Source of the DNA: Alishewanella agri BL06 | GTDB taxonomy: Bacteria > Pseudomonadota > Gammaproteobacteria > Enterobacterales > Alteromonadaceae | Assembly: GCF_000272005.1 (NCBI RefSeq) | Contig: NZ_AKKU01000001.1 | Location: 124,001 to 188,000 of the forward strand | Reading direction: 5' to 3' | Length of the DNA stretch: 64,000 nt | Part shown: piece by piece, positions 54,430 through 62,619 of the stretch | Position numbering within the stretch: position 1 is the stretch's first letter | Layout: every line of letters starts with the position of its first letter | The notes under the pieces: generated by a model | Told to the model about the DNA's origin: nothing | Database searches by the model: none | Seen by the model: only the letters and a program-made list of their open reading frames with translations | Translations under genes and position numbers: made by a program

Positions 54430-54455
54430 CTGGCTTAATTTCTAGCCAGTTTTTT
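54430..54455. promoter_or_regulatory. Dyad CTGGCT-N8-AGCCAG followed by T6 in the divergent promoter region
   Basis: A perfect 6-bp inverted repeat (54430-54435 and 54444-54449) followed by six T on the plus strand. It lies between the divergent priming-transferase and export operons. It may be an operator dyad, or an attenuator-like hairpin ahead of the export operon. It resembles a sigma-54 -24 element but spacing is off by one base. Confidence 0.35.
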
Positions 54456-54535
54456 AAATAAAAGATGTAAAAAGTGCAGCCAAACGACTATCTTTTGGTT
54501 ATATTGATTTCGCATCAGACAAAAGGATGAGTTTT

Positions 54536-55174
54536 ATGACCAACGCCGCTCTAACTAAAAATGCAGTATTCGCTGCTGTAATTATGGCTTTAGGCTTAAC
54601 CGGCTGTGCCCAAAACAATACACTACCCAAAGCTACCGTTCAAAATTCACTGACCACAACGGTTGAGAATTACCAGTATCTGATAGGCCCCGATGATACC
54701 CTGACGATCTTTGTATGGCGTAACCCGGAGCTGTCGGGAACCTTTATCGTGCGTCCTGATGGCCGTATTTCTACCTCTTTGGTTGAAGATATCCCGGTAA
54801 GTGGTAAAACGCCGACTCAGTTAGCGCGGGATATGGAGCAGATTCTGGCTAAGTACATCCGTGATCCTGTAGTTACTGTATCGGTTAACAATTTTGTTGG
54901 TCCATATAGTGAGCAAGTACGGGTGATTGGTCAGGCGACCAATCCGCAGGCAGTAAATTATCGCCAGTATATGACGTTATTGGATTTGATGATTGCAGTA
55001 GGGGGCTTAACTGAGTTCGCCGCGGGCAACAGTGCGAAACTGGTAAGAACACAAAATGGCTCACAACGAACATATGAAGTGCGGTTAGATGATTTGATTC
55101 GGGATGGAAATATCACAGCCAATGTCGATATTCTGCCCGGTGATATCATTATTATTCCTGAGGCCTGGTTCTAA
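54536..55174 (+). CDS. Wza-like polysaccharide export lipoprotein (XrtA system)
   Basis: A 212-aa outer-membrane export protein. Type II signal peptide with lipobox LTGC at ~21-24. A Poly_export domain is present (YLIGPDDTLTIFVWRNPELS, VRPDGRISTSLVEDIPVSGK), then an SLBB-like region (VRVIGQATNPQAVNYR) ending VDILPGDIIIIPEAWF, typical of TIGR03027 proteins. I choose ATG 54536 over 54527 because AAAGGATGAG then serves as ribosome site. It is the first of four export genes. It is shorter than E. coli Wza, as is normal for this family. Confidence 0.92.
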   Translation: MTNAALTKNAVFAAVIMALGLTGCAQNNTLPKATVQNSLTTTVENYQYLIGPDDTLTIFVWRNPELSGTFIVRPDGRISTSLVEDIPVSGKTPTQLARDMEQILAKYIRDPVVTVSVNNFVGPYSEQVRVIGQATNPQAVNYRQYMTLLDLMIAVGGLTEFAAGNSAKLVRTQNGSQRTYEVRLDDLIRDGNITANVDILPGDIIIIPEAWF

Positions 55175-55222
55175 CGCGATAAGGCATTACGCATTTAACT
55201 TTGGATCTTTCAGGGAGGAGTA

Positions 55223-56800
55223 ATGAGAGAGATTCAGCAGGCGTTAGAGTTACTAAGCACTTATTTGCAGGGTGTTTGGTTGCGCCGCCGCTACATTATT
55301 ATAACCGCTTGGTTGGTTTGCCCGGTCGGCTGGTTCTATGTCTATAAGATGCCGCCGACTTATGAGGCCAGTGCCAGACTTTATGTTGAAAGTAGTACCT
55401 TCCTTGAGCCAATTCTAAGGGGGCTGACTATTAACACCAGTCAGCGCGACGAGATTAACTTAATGGCCAGGACATTGTTAAGTCGCACTAACTTGCAGAA
55501 AATAGCGCGTCAAGCTGATTTGGATTTACAAACAAAAACCGATCAGGAGTTTGAAGCGCTAATCGATCGTTTGTTGAAAGATATTAAAGTTTCAGGTACC
55601 AGTCGCGAAAATATTTACTCAATAAGTTATACCAACCCACAGCCTCAGGTTGCGTTAAAGGTGGTACAAGAGACATTAAATACTTTTATGGAAAACCGGA
55701 TAGGCTCTAATCGGGCAGATTCTCAAGCAGCTCAGGAGTTTCTGGATCGTGAGATTGCGGACTACGAGCGCCGTTTAGCTGAAGCTGAACACCGGTTATC
55801 GGAATTTAAGCAACAACGAATGAATGTGCTGCCGGGCTCAGAGACTAATTATTACACTCAGTTAGCGGCAGAAAAGCAACGCTTGGAGACAGCGCAGCTT
55901 GAGTTATCCGAGATGGAGACCCGGCTTGCGGCAGCACGTGGTCAGTTATCAGGCATCAACCCTGCCGATGGCAGCTCGTCCAACATCACAACCCAGTACG
56001 ACGAACGGATTAGGCAGTTGCAAACACAGCTGGATAGTGCGTTGATCCGTTTTACCGATAACCACCCCGATGTACTGGAGATCCGGAGATTGCTGGATAG
56101 TTTGGTAAAGCAACGTGAGAACGAGCTTGCTGCGCTCGCAAAAGCCGGTAATGCTAATTCAGGTTCAGGATTCGTTGCCACGCAAAACTCGCTCTATCAC
56201 GAATTGCAACTTAATGTAGCCCGTCTCGAAACCGAGGTGGCATCGACCCGGGTTAGGGTGGGCGCATTTCAAAGACGGGTAACCGAACTGGAAGGGCGCT
56301 TAAATCTGATACCAGAGATCGAAGCCGAGTTTTCGGGTTTGAATCGTGATTACAATGTTACCCGCTCGAAGTACGAAGCCTTACTGGCTCGCCGCGAAGC
56401 TGCTGAGCTGGCCCGACGTGCTGACGCGTCAGAGCAGGATGTGCAGTTCAAAATTATTGAGCCACCTCGGGTACCTTTTGAGCCGTCCGGCCCGAACCGT
56501 CGCGTGCTTTATTCGGTTGTGTTACTCATCGGTATTGGTGCTGGCATTGGTATGGCGTTTTTACGCAGCCTAATCTCCCCGGTATTAAGTCGTGCCTCTC
56601 AGCTTGCCACTATTAGTAATTATCCTGTGTTTGGCGTGATTTCTCACACACGTAAAGCGCAGATCTTAAGACAGGTTCGGATGCACTTTGTCTATTTTTC
56701 AGCATTAAGCTTGTTGTTATTGTCTCTCTACATAGTCTTGATGAGTAATGACATTATTTTCGGCCGTTCTGCTGAGTTGTTACTGAGGGTAGTAAGGTGA
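55223..56800 (+). CDS. XrtA system chain-length determinant (Wzz/Wzc-N type)
   Basis: A 525-aa polysaccharide co-polymerase. TM1 is near residues 26-43 (IIITAWLVCPVGWFYVYK), followed by the Wzz motif PPTYEASARLYVES. A long periplasmic coiled coil spans ~175-390. A GNVR-like RDYNVTRSKYEALLARREAA region leads into TM near 430-447 and a final TM near 490-510. It matches the pepcterm chain-length family (TIGR03007). The kinase domain is on a separate gene that overlaps by four bases. It probably sets chain length and forms the periplasmic channel support. Confidence 0.9.
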   Translation: MREIQQALELLSTYLQGVWLRRRYIIITAWLVCPVGWFYVYKMPPTYEASARLYVESSTFLEPILRGLTINTSQRDEINLMARTLLSRTNLQKIARQADLDLQTKTDQEFEALIDRLLKDIKVSGTSRENIYSISYTNPQPQVALKVVQETLNTFMENRIGSNRADSQAAQEFLDREIADYERRLAEAEHRLSEFKQQRMNVLPGSETNYYTQLAAEKQRLETAQLELSEMETRLAAARGQLSGINPADGSSSNITTQYDERIRQLQTQLDSALIRFTDNHPDVLEIRRLLDSLVKQRENELAALAKAGNANSGSGFVATQNSLYHELQLNVARLETEVASTRVRVGAFQRRVTELEGRLNLIPEIEAEFSGLNRDYNVTRSKYEALLARREAAELARRADASEQDVQFKIIEPPRVPFEPSGPNRRVLYSVVLLIGIGAGIGMAFLRSLISPVLSRASQLATISNYPVFGVISHTRKAQILRQVRMHFVYFSALSLLLLSLYIVLMSNDIIFGRSAELLLRVVR

Positions 56801-57669
56801 GCATTATTGAAAAAGCATTAGCCCGCAAAGCCGGTCAGGTATCGCCAAGCATTGGCTCATCTGATCCAGAAAACAATGGCCGGCAGGCAGCGGGTTTTGA
56901 CACAAACTTACTCGAATCTGATAGTGCGGGCTCTGCAGCAAACTATGTTGATATCGATTTGAAAGCACTGGAACAGCAGGGTTTTGTGTCGTTAAGTACA
57001 CAACGACGGCTGATCAACGAAGAATACCGGGTCATCAAGCGAAAACTGATTACTAATGCGTTTGGTCAGTTGGCTGCGACTTTACACCATCCTAATTTAA
57101 TAATGGTGTCCAGCTCCCGGCCCGGTGAAGGTAAAACCTTTTCATCGATAAACCTGGCCTTGAGTATTGCGTTGGAGCAAGATAAAACCGTGTTGTTGGT
57201 CGATGCCGACGTACTGCGTCCAAAGGTCGCCAAAACGCTCAATGTAAGTCACGCCGTTGGTTTAACGGATTACTTGCTGGATCCGGAGATAAAGGTTGCC
57301 GATATTCTGCTCAACACCAATGTGCCACGGCTAAAGCTAGTTACGGCGGGTACGCCTCATCATCTGTCTACCGAGTTATTAGCATCGGACCGTATGCTCA
57401 GGCTGGCCGCTGAATTTGCCAATCGTTACGCCGATCGGGTTGTGATTTTCGATGCACCGCCACTCTTGGGGGTAAATGAAACCGCTGTTTTGGCGACGAT
57501 GTGCGGGCAGGGGGTTATGGTGGTGGAGGAAAACAAATCGCGCTTGGCTGAGATTGAACAATCCGTAGCGTTATTACCTTCGGAAATGGCAGTCGGATTT
57601 TTAATTAACAAAGCGCATCGTAATCAGGGAAAAGGATACGGTTATGGGTACTATTATGGCGCGGGTTAG
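56797..57669 (+). CDS. XrtA-associated tyrosine autokinase (BY-kinase)
   Basis: A 290-aa cytoplasmic P-loop tyrosine kinase. Walker A SSRPGEGKTFSSINLA (~110-125), Walker A' VLLVDADVLRPKV and Walker B RVVIFDAPPLLG are all present. It ends with a tyrosine/glycine cluster GKGYGYGYYYGAG, the expected autophosphorylation tail. It begins with GTG 56797 overlapping the chain-length gene. It would control polymerisation through phosphorylation cycles. It matches the pepcterm TyrKin family (TIGR03018). Confidence 0.92.
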   Translation: MSIIEKALARKAGQVSPSIGSSDPENNGRQAAGFDTNLLESDSAGSAANYVDIDLKALEQQGFVSLSTQRRLINEEYRVIKRKLITNAFGQLAATLHHPNLIMVSSSRPGEGKTFSSINLALSIALEQDKTVLLVDADVLRPKVAKTLNVSHAVGLTDYLLDPEIKVADILLNTNVPRLKLVTAGTPHHLSTELLASDRMLRLAAEFANRYADRVVIFDAPPLLGVNETAVLATMCGQGVMVVEENKSRLAEIEQSVALLPSEMAVGFLINKAHRNQGKGYGYGYYYGAG

Positions 57670-59275
57670 AACCTTCGGCAGTAAAAGATATTGGCTATGC
57701 CCGGCGATGACGGTGCTGCCGTTGGCTTTGGTTGGTCCACAAGCTATTGCTGCCGAAAGTTTATTTGACGCCTCCCTTAAAAGTGCAGTGTACGGGTATC
57801 AGTTAAAGACGGCAGAGCAAAGTAATAAAACGGATGATTTAGTTTGGGAGTTAGCGCCGACAATAAACTGGCAGCGACAAAGCGCTGCGATGAAAACACG
57901 TATCAACTGGCGGCACGAAACCTTGTTCTACAAAGATGCACAACCGGACAAACGCAGTTTTAACGAGTTTGATTTTAATAATCAGATTAGCTTTTTTCGC
58001 GAACGTTTAATCTGGTCTTTGGATGCCTCGCAAGCCTACCAAATTAGAGACAGTCGTCTGGGGATTTTCTCTGACAAAATTACCGGTGCAGAAAATTTAA
58101 GTAAAACTAACCGTTATGGTTCAGGTTTGTTATTTCGTAATCTAAGGTCGGCAAAATACCGCACTGAGCTGGATTTGAGCTATCGGAATTATGATTCTGC
58201 TGCCGCTGAAGTCGATGATGGACTGCTTAGCTATCGTACTGAAGCTTATGATGGCCGCTGGTTGTTTGGAACTAACGACAGAGGGCTGAATTTTTTCTGG
58301 CAGTATAATGGCAATATACAGCGTGCAGAAAGATCGACTGACAACAACGTTTCCGGTCTTTTACACGGCCTGGTTGTCGGTGTACCCTTTGCTCCTAAAT
58401 TTTCGGTTATCGGTCGCGCAGGTTCAGAGCGGCTGGATAACGGCCGAGAGTATGATAATAGCTTTGATTATTTTGGTGCGGGCGTGGAGTTTCGGTTCGG
58501 CGCACGCTCCCGGATAAATGTTACGATGAACCGAAGTGATTCTGAAGCCTTCGGTCAGCGCAAGGAAACCGATACTTACGCTGCGTCACAGTTTTTAATT
58601 GCACCAACTCGCCGTACCAGCCTGGAAGGGTCTTTTGACCGCCGCTATTTTGGCCGCACCTGGGATTTACAGGGTAAATATGATCTGCGCTTTTTATCGA
58701 TGCGGCTGCGAATTAGCGATAACGTTAGAACGCAAAACCAGTTTGACCGCGAGTTAGAAGATTTAGGAATTTTTGTCTGTCCGGTAGGCAGTACCGATTT
58801 ATCGGGTTGTTTTAAGCCGCCAACCGACAAGTATATGCCGGTGTTTGGTGAAACCTTACTGCAAGTGCGGGGGCCAAACTCTGAGTTACGTGAAGAGCTG
58901 GTCGAACAACGGAATCTTAGCTTGACAGTAGCGTACAGCAAGAATCGGCTCAATGCGTCAATCACGTTGTCGGACACCGAATTACGCTACGTCGAGTCGG
59001 GTGATTTTAGTACGAATCAGGGAGCGGCTCTGCAACTGAGTTGGAAGTTAACGGAACACAGTCAGCTACTGGCAAATGTAAATTACTATGACATCGATTA
59101 CCGTAACGAGAATCGTAAAGACGAGAACTTGTCTGCATCTGTTAGTTATCAACAGCAATTGACTAAACGCTCAGATCTACGGTTTACCATCAGACGTCTC
59201 GATCGAAACTCTTCAATCGCAGAATTTGATAACAGCGAGAATCGGGTTTGGATGGAGTACACCTACAAGTTCTAA
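57644..59275 (+). CDS. XrtA/PEP-CTERM system-associated outer-membrane beta-barrel protein
   Basis: A 543-aa exported protein. The signal peptide is long: basic start, then hydrophobic ~18-36, with cleavage near AIAAES. The mature part shows alternating amphipathic strands rich in Arg/Tyr/Asp with no globular motif, and ends VWMEYTYKF with a terminal Phe as in outer-membrane barrels. It fits TIGR03016. The start overlaps the kinase gene by 26 bases. AAGGA lies seven bases before the ATG at 57644; an alternative ATG is at 57656. It is probably the outer-membrane exit or secretion porin for the polysaccharide. Confidence 0.87.
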   Translation: MGTIMARVRTFGSKRYWLCPAMTVLPLALVGPQAIAAESLFDASLKSAVYGYQLKTAEQSNKTDDLVWELAPTINWQRQSAAMKTRINWRHETLFYKDAQPDKRSFNEFDFNNQISFFRERLIWSLDASQAYQIRDSRLGIFSDKITGAENLSKTNRYGSGLLFRNLRSAKYRTELDLSYRNYDSAAAEVDDGLLSYRTEAYDGRWLFGTNDRGLNFFWQYNGNIQRAERSTDNNVSGLLHGLVVGVPFAPKFSVIGRAGSERLDNGREYDNSFDYFGAGVEFRFGARSRINVTMNRSDSEAFGQRKETDTYAASQFLIAPTRRTSLEGSFDRRYFGRTWDLQGKYDLRFLSMRLRISDNVRTQNQFDRELEDLGIFVCPVGSTDLSGCFKPPTDKYMPVFGETLLQVRGPNSELREELVEQRNLSLTVAYSKNRLNASITLSDTELRYVESGDFSTNQGAALQLSWKLTEHSQLLANVNYYDIDYRNENRKDENLSASVSYQQQLTKRSDLRFTIRRLDRNSSIAEFDNSENRVWMEYTYKF

Positions 59276-59280
59276 AGCAA

Positions 59281-59303
59281 CAGCCGGATAATTAATCCGG
59301 CTG
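59281..59303. terminator. Hairpin between convergent OMP and ATPase genes
   Basis: A perfect 9-bp stem CAGCCGGAT/ATCCGGCTG with a 5-base loop. T-runs on either side are short, so it may be a weak bidirectional terminator. Confidence 0.6.
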
Positions 59304-59311
59304 CCTGTTGT

Positions 59312-60322
59312 TTAGCCTAAGCCCTGGTCGCGTTGCCGCTTTAAAATTAACTCATCCAATTCTTTTAACATTCTGATTTTCAGCTCTAGAGAGTCATTTA
59401 ATAGTTGTTGCATGGGTTTATCTTGCTCGAGCTCAGCACTAGCTTGTACGTTTGCTGCCGATGATGCAGCAGGTTTTGCTGTGTTGCTCAGGCTGGGGGC
59501 CGCTACCTGATGGGCTACTTCGCCATTAACTTCATCGACGACTTTCTGCACATGCTCCGCCGAGAGAAAAGACAGCTGCTCTAAAAAACCCAATAATAAC
59601 ACTCTATCCATCAACAGGTTGATTTTACGCGGAATACCGCGGCTGAAACGATGGATAACCGGGTAGCTGTCAGGGCTGAGTAGCGGTTCGTTGATGCCGG
59701 CAGCTCTTAATCGAAACTCAATATATTCCCGAGTTTCTTCTTCCTGTAACGGGGTTAAGTTCGATGAAGCAATAATCCGCTGCCGAAACTGCTCCATATT
59801 CGGCGCCTGGATAATGGCATTTAATTCGTTTTGGCCGAGCAGAAAACTTTGTAGTAGGGGCGAGCCATTGATTTGGAAATTAGACAACATCCGTAACTCT
59901 TCAATCGACTCGAGTGGCAGGTTTTGCGCCTCGTCTACCAGCAGTAATGCCCGCCGGTGCTGAGTGTGTAATCGTTTCAGATAAATATAAATCGCATCCA
60001 AATAGGCTGCTTTGCTGTGCTCATTTACAACCAGATTAAAACTGCTGGCGATCATGCGGATCAGATCGTCCGGAGCCAGCTTAGAGGTGACGATTTGCCG
60101 GGCAATAATTTCATCCGGGCTTAGTTGTGCTAACAGTTGATTGGCGATAGTGGTTTTGCCGGTGCCAACATCGCCGGTAATCACGATAAAGCCTTCGCCT
60201 TGCGACAAACCATATTGCAGATACGCCAGGGCCTTTTTATGCAGCCTGCCGGCATAGAAGCAACCGGCACTCGGGGTTAGCTGGAAAGGGCGCTCAGAAA
60301 ACCCATAATAAGACTCGTACAT
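59312..60322 (-). CDS. XrtA/PEP-CTERM system-associated ExeA-like ATPase
   Basis: A 336-aa AAA ATPase. The N-terminus MYESYYGFSERPFQLTPS and the Walker A GDVGTGKTTIANQLL (~50-64) are ExeA/GspA-like. Walker B LLLVDEAQNLPL and sensor region FLLGQNEL follow, and the end (~285-336) is low-complexity plus a basic helix. It matches TIGR03015. AAGGAGTTTT is directly before the ATG. It is convergent with the export operon and may serve polysaccharide or protein secretion. Confidence 0.9.
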   Translation of the reverse strand: MYESYYGFSERPFQLTPSAGCFYAGRLHKKALAYLQYGLSQGEGFIVITGDVGTGKTTIANQLLAQLSPDEIIARQIVTSKLAPDDLIRMIASSFNLVVNEHSKAAYLDAIYIYLKRLHTQHRRALLLVDEAQNLPLESIEELRMLSNFQINGSPLLQSFLLGQNELNAIIQAPNMEQFRQRIIASSNLTPLQEEETREYIEFRLRAAGINEPLLSPDSYPVIHRFSRGIPRKINLLMDRVLLLGFLEQLSFLSAEHVQKVVDEVNGEVAHQVAAPSLSNTAKPAASSAANVQASAELEQDKPMQQLLNDSLELKIRMLKELDELILKRQRDQGLG

Positions 60323-60461
60323 AAAACTCCTTATGCTGCTCCAAATCTTCCTGGTTCGGGAAAGGCGTGACGGTGTAAATGCTGTGCCTGCAGCTATTTA
60401 ACCACTTTTTTTCGCCAGAGTCTAAAATTTGCCCGAACAATCTAACCCTTATAAAAAATTG

Positions 60462-60490
60462 TTGACAGGGATCAGCCGTCAACCTAGAAT
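60462..60490 (+). promoter_or_regulatory. Stable-RNA-type promoter of the tRNA array
   Basis: TTGACA (60462-60467), 17-bp spacer, TAGAAT (60485-60490), then a GC-rich discriminator GCGCCCC. The discriminator is typical of stringently controlled tRNA/rRNA promoters. The first tRNA starts about 46 bases after the predicted start point. Confidence 0.85.
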
Positions 60491-60542
60491 GCGCCCCGTG
60501 TTCAGCGATAACGCTTGCGTGGCGATGAACATAGAAAAGTGT

Positions 60543-60618
<76 letters not shown>

Positions 60619-60630
60619 AGATTTATCTGC

Positions 60631-60706
60631 GTCCCCTTCGTCTAGAGGCCTAGGACACCGCCCTTTCACGGCGGTAACAGGGGTTCGAATCCCCTAGGGG
60701 ACGCCA
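60631..60706 (+). tRNA. tRNA-Glu (TTC)
   Basis: 76 bases with encoded CCA. The anticodon loop CTTTCAC gives TTC. All arms are intact. Confidence 0.97.
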
Positions 60707-60739
60707 CTAAATCTACACACTTTTCACGACTGTTACAGC

Positions 60740-60815
60740 GTCCCCTTCGTCTAGAGGCCTAGGACACCGCCCTTTCACGGCGGTAACAGGGGTTCGAATC
60801 CCCTAGGGGACGCCA
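60740..60815 (+). tRNA. tRNA-Glu (TTC), second copy
   Basis: Identical to the copy at 60631. Confidence 0.97.
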
Positions 60816-60841
60816 CTTCAGTCACACCAGCACACTGTTAT

Positions 60842-60917
60842 GTCCCCTTCGTCTAGAGGCCTAGGACACCGCCCTTTCACGGCGGTAACAGGGGTTCGAA
60901 TCCCCTAGGGGACGCCA
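60842..60917 (+). tRNA. tRNA-Glu (TTC), third copy
   Basis: Identical to the copy at 60631. Confidence 0.97.
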
Positions 60918-60962
60918 CTCATGAAAGTGGTATTTTCCTGGACTAACAGTTCCACATCTTTC

Positions 60963-61038
<76 letters not shown>

Positions 61039-61049
61039 ATTTCCAGTGC

Positions 61050-61125
61050 GTCCCCTTCGTCTAGAGGCCTAGGACACCGCCCTTTCACGGCGGTAACAGG
61101 GGTTCGAATCCCCTAGGGGACGCCA
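61050..61125 (+). tRNA. tRNA-Glu (TTC), fourth copy
   Basis: Identical to the other three. The 12-base and 11-base Ala-Glu spacers of the two Ala-Glu pairs suggest that the array grew by duplication. Confidence 0.97.
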
Positions 61126-61186
61126 TCTTTTATCTCTGATCTGTTTCATATTCTAGTTAATTGTATCGCCGTGATGGCGGTGTGAC

Positions 61187-61243
61187 ACCGCGCGATCATT
61201 TTGCACGGCGGTAACAGGGGTTCGAATCCCCTAGGGGACGCCA
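61187..61243 (+). pseudogene. Decayed tRNA-Glu 3' half, copy 1
   Basis: Positions 61204-61243 reproduce the last 40 bases of tRNA-Glu, including CCA. Upstream, GACACCGC is kept but the anticodon loop is replaced and the 5' acceptor and D arm are missing. It cannot fold as a tRNA. Confidence 0.8.
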
Positions 61244-61259
61244 TTTTAACTTCCAACAT

Positions 61260-61322
61260 TAGGACACCGCGCTGCCCAATTTCCACGGCGGTAGCAGGGT
61301 TCGAATCCCCTAGGGGACGCCA
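61260..61322 (+). pseudogene. Decayed tRNA-Glu 3' half, copy 2
   Basis: It starts at TAGGACACCGC (tRNA position ~21), has a different insert in the anticodon loop, then the 3' half with a one-base loss in the GGGG run and an A-to-G change, and ends with CCA. TTTTAACTTCCAAC follows both decayed copies, so the unit was duplicated in tandem. Confidence 0.8.
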
Positions 61323-61345
61323 TTTTAACTTCCAACTCTTCATTA

Positions 61346-61930
61346 TTATTCTGTAAGTTGTTGCAGCAGCGGTAACATTAAGTCGCGGATCAGCGGCTGC
61401 GCCTTCGCATTCGGGTGGATGCCATCCTGCATCATCAACTCTGGCCTGACGGCAATCTCATCCATAAAAAACGGCCATAGCGGGATCTCATTAGCTGCGG
61501 CCAGCTGCGGGTATATTCCGGTAAAGCGTTCGACATAACGTGGTCCATAGTTTGGCGGGATCCGTATTTGCATTAACAATGGCTCGGCATTATGCTGCTT
61601 GACCAGATTAATCATTTGTTGCAGATTGTTGGCAATTAATTGCGGATCAAAACCGCGTAAACCATCATTGCCACCCAGTTCAATTAATACCCAGGTTGGT
61701 TGGTGCTGTTTAAGTAAAGCGGGCAGGCGGGCTAAGCCACCACCAGTGGTTTCACCGCTAATACTGCCGTTCACCAGTTCGATTGGGCTGTCTGCCGCCA
61801 GCAATGCTGGCCAGCCTTGATGTTCTTGTAAGCCATAAGCGGCGCTTAAACTATCACCCAGAATCAGTAACTTTTGCGCCAGCGTTGGTTGGCTAAATAA
61901 ACAGAAAATTAAAACGAAGATAATGCGCAT
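61346..61930 (-). CDS. tesA: Periplasmic SGNH esterase (acyl-CoA thioesterase I/lysophospholipase L1)
   Basis: A 194-aa secreted hydrolase with signal peptide ([19 protein letters not shown]). The catalytic Ser is in LGDSLSAAYG (S27), followed by Gly/Asn blocks GSISGETTGGG and ELGGNDGLRG, and the D-x-x-H pair in QDGIHPNAKAQ. Length and motifs match TesA/ApeA of E. coli. It is divergent from ybbA with the 5' ends overlapping by eight bases, the same neighbourhood as tesA-ybbA in E. coli. Confidence 0.93.
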   Translation of the reverse strand: MRIIFVLIFCLFSQPTLAQKLLILGDSLSAAYGLQEHQGWPALLAADSPIELVNGSISGETTGGGLARLPALLKQHQPTWVLIELGGNDGLRGFDPQLIANNLQQMINLVKQHNAEPLLMQIRIPPNYGPRYVERFTGIYPQLAAANEIPLWPFFMDEIAVRPELMMQDGIHPNAKAQPLIRDLMLPLLQQLTE

Positions 61931-62618
61931 GACAACAACACCTGAAGTTCATATTAAAGCGAGTCATTTGGCTAAACGGGTTAACCTGACTGAAGGATCA
62001 CTCACTATCCTGCATGATATCAGCCTGACAATCAATCGCGGGGAGTCGGTTGCTATTGTGGGCGCGTCCGGCTCAGGCAAGTCAACCTTACTTAGCTTAC
62101 TGGCAGGTTTAGACCAACCTACGGCTGGGGAAGTGTATTTAGCTGGTCAGCCGCTACATCAACTGTCGGAAGATCAGCGGGCCGCCGTGCGGGCCAGTCA
62201 GGTAGGCTTTGTATTTCAATCCTTCTTATTGTTGCCGGCACTGACGGCGCTGGAAAATGTCACTTTACCGGCCGAACTGGCCGGGGATCGCCGTGCCCGT
62301 TCCCGCGGACTGGAGCTATTAGCCTTGGTTGGCTTGAGTGAACGTGCGGATTTTTACCCGTCACAGCTGTCTGGCGGTGAACAACAACGGGTAGCCATTG
62401 CACGGGCTTTTATAACCCGGCCCGCCATTTTATTTGCGGATGAGCCATCGGCGAATCTTGATGCGGTTACCGGGCAACGTATTGAAGACTTATTATTTGA
62501 GCTTAATCAGCAGCAGGGAACAACCTTAGTATTAGTGACGCATAGTGACGCCTTAGCCAAACGCTGTCAGCGACAGCTGAAGATGCAGGCTGGTCGCTTT
62601 ATCACTGAGGAGCAATAA
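61923..62618 (+). CDS. ybbA: ABC transporter ATP-binding protein YbbA
   Basis: A 231-aa LolD/MacB-type ATPase. Walker [12 protein letters not shown] (~47), Q-loop FVFQSF, signature [14 protein letters not shown] and Walker [13 protein letters not shown] are intact. The start is ATG 61923 or 61929, both within the tesA start region. The permease ybbP follows after one base. It probably forms a lipid- or lipoprotein-related export/release complex. Confidence 0.92.
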   Translation: MRMTTTPEVHIKASHLAKRVNLTEGSLTILHDISLTINRGESVAIVGASGSGKSTLLSLLAGLDQPTAGEVYLAGQPLHQLSEDQRAAVRASQVGFVFQSFLLLPALTALENVTLPAELAGDRRARSRGLELLALVGLSERADFYPSQLSGGEQQRVAIARAFITRPAILFADEPSANLDAVTGQRIEDLLFELNQQQGTTLVLVTHSDALAKRCQRQLKMQAGRFITEEQ

Positions 62619-62619
62619 A

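Noticed and set aside
54431-54446. Sigma-54 promoter in the divergent EPS promoter region
   Set aside because: TGGCTTAATTTCTAGC resembles a -24/-12 pair, but the distance between GG and GC is one base too long and the -24 lacks the AC; the sequence is better explained by the dyad CTGGCT-N8-AGCCAG.
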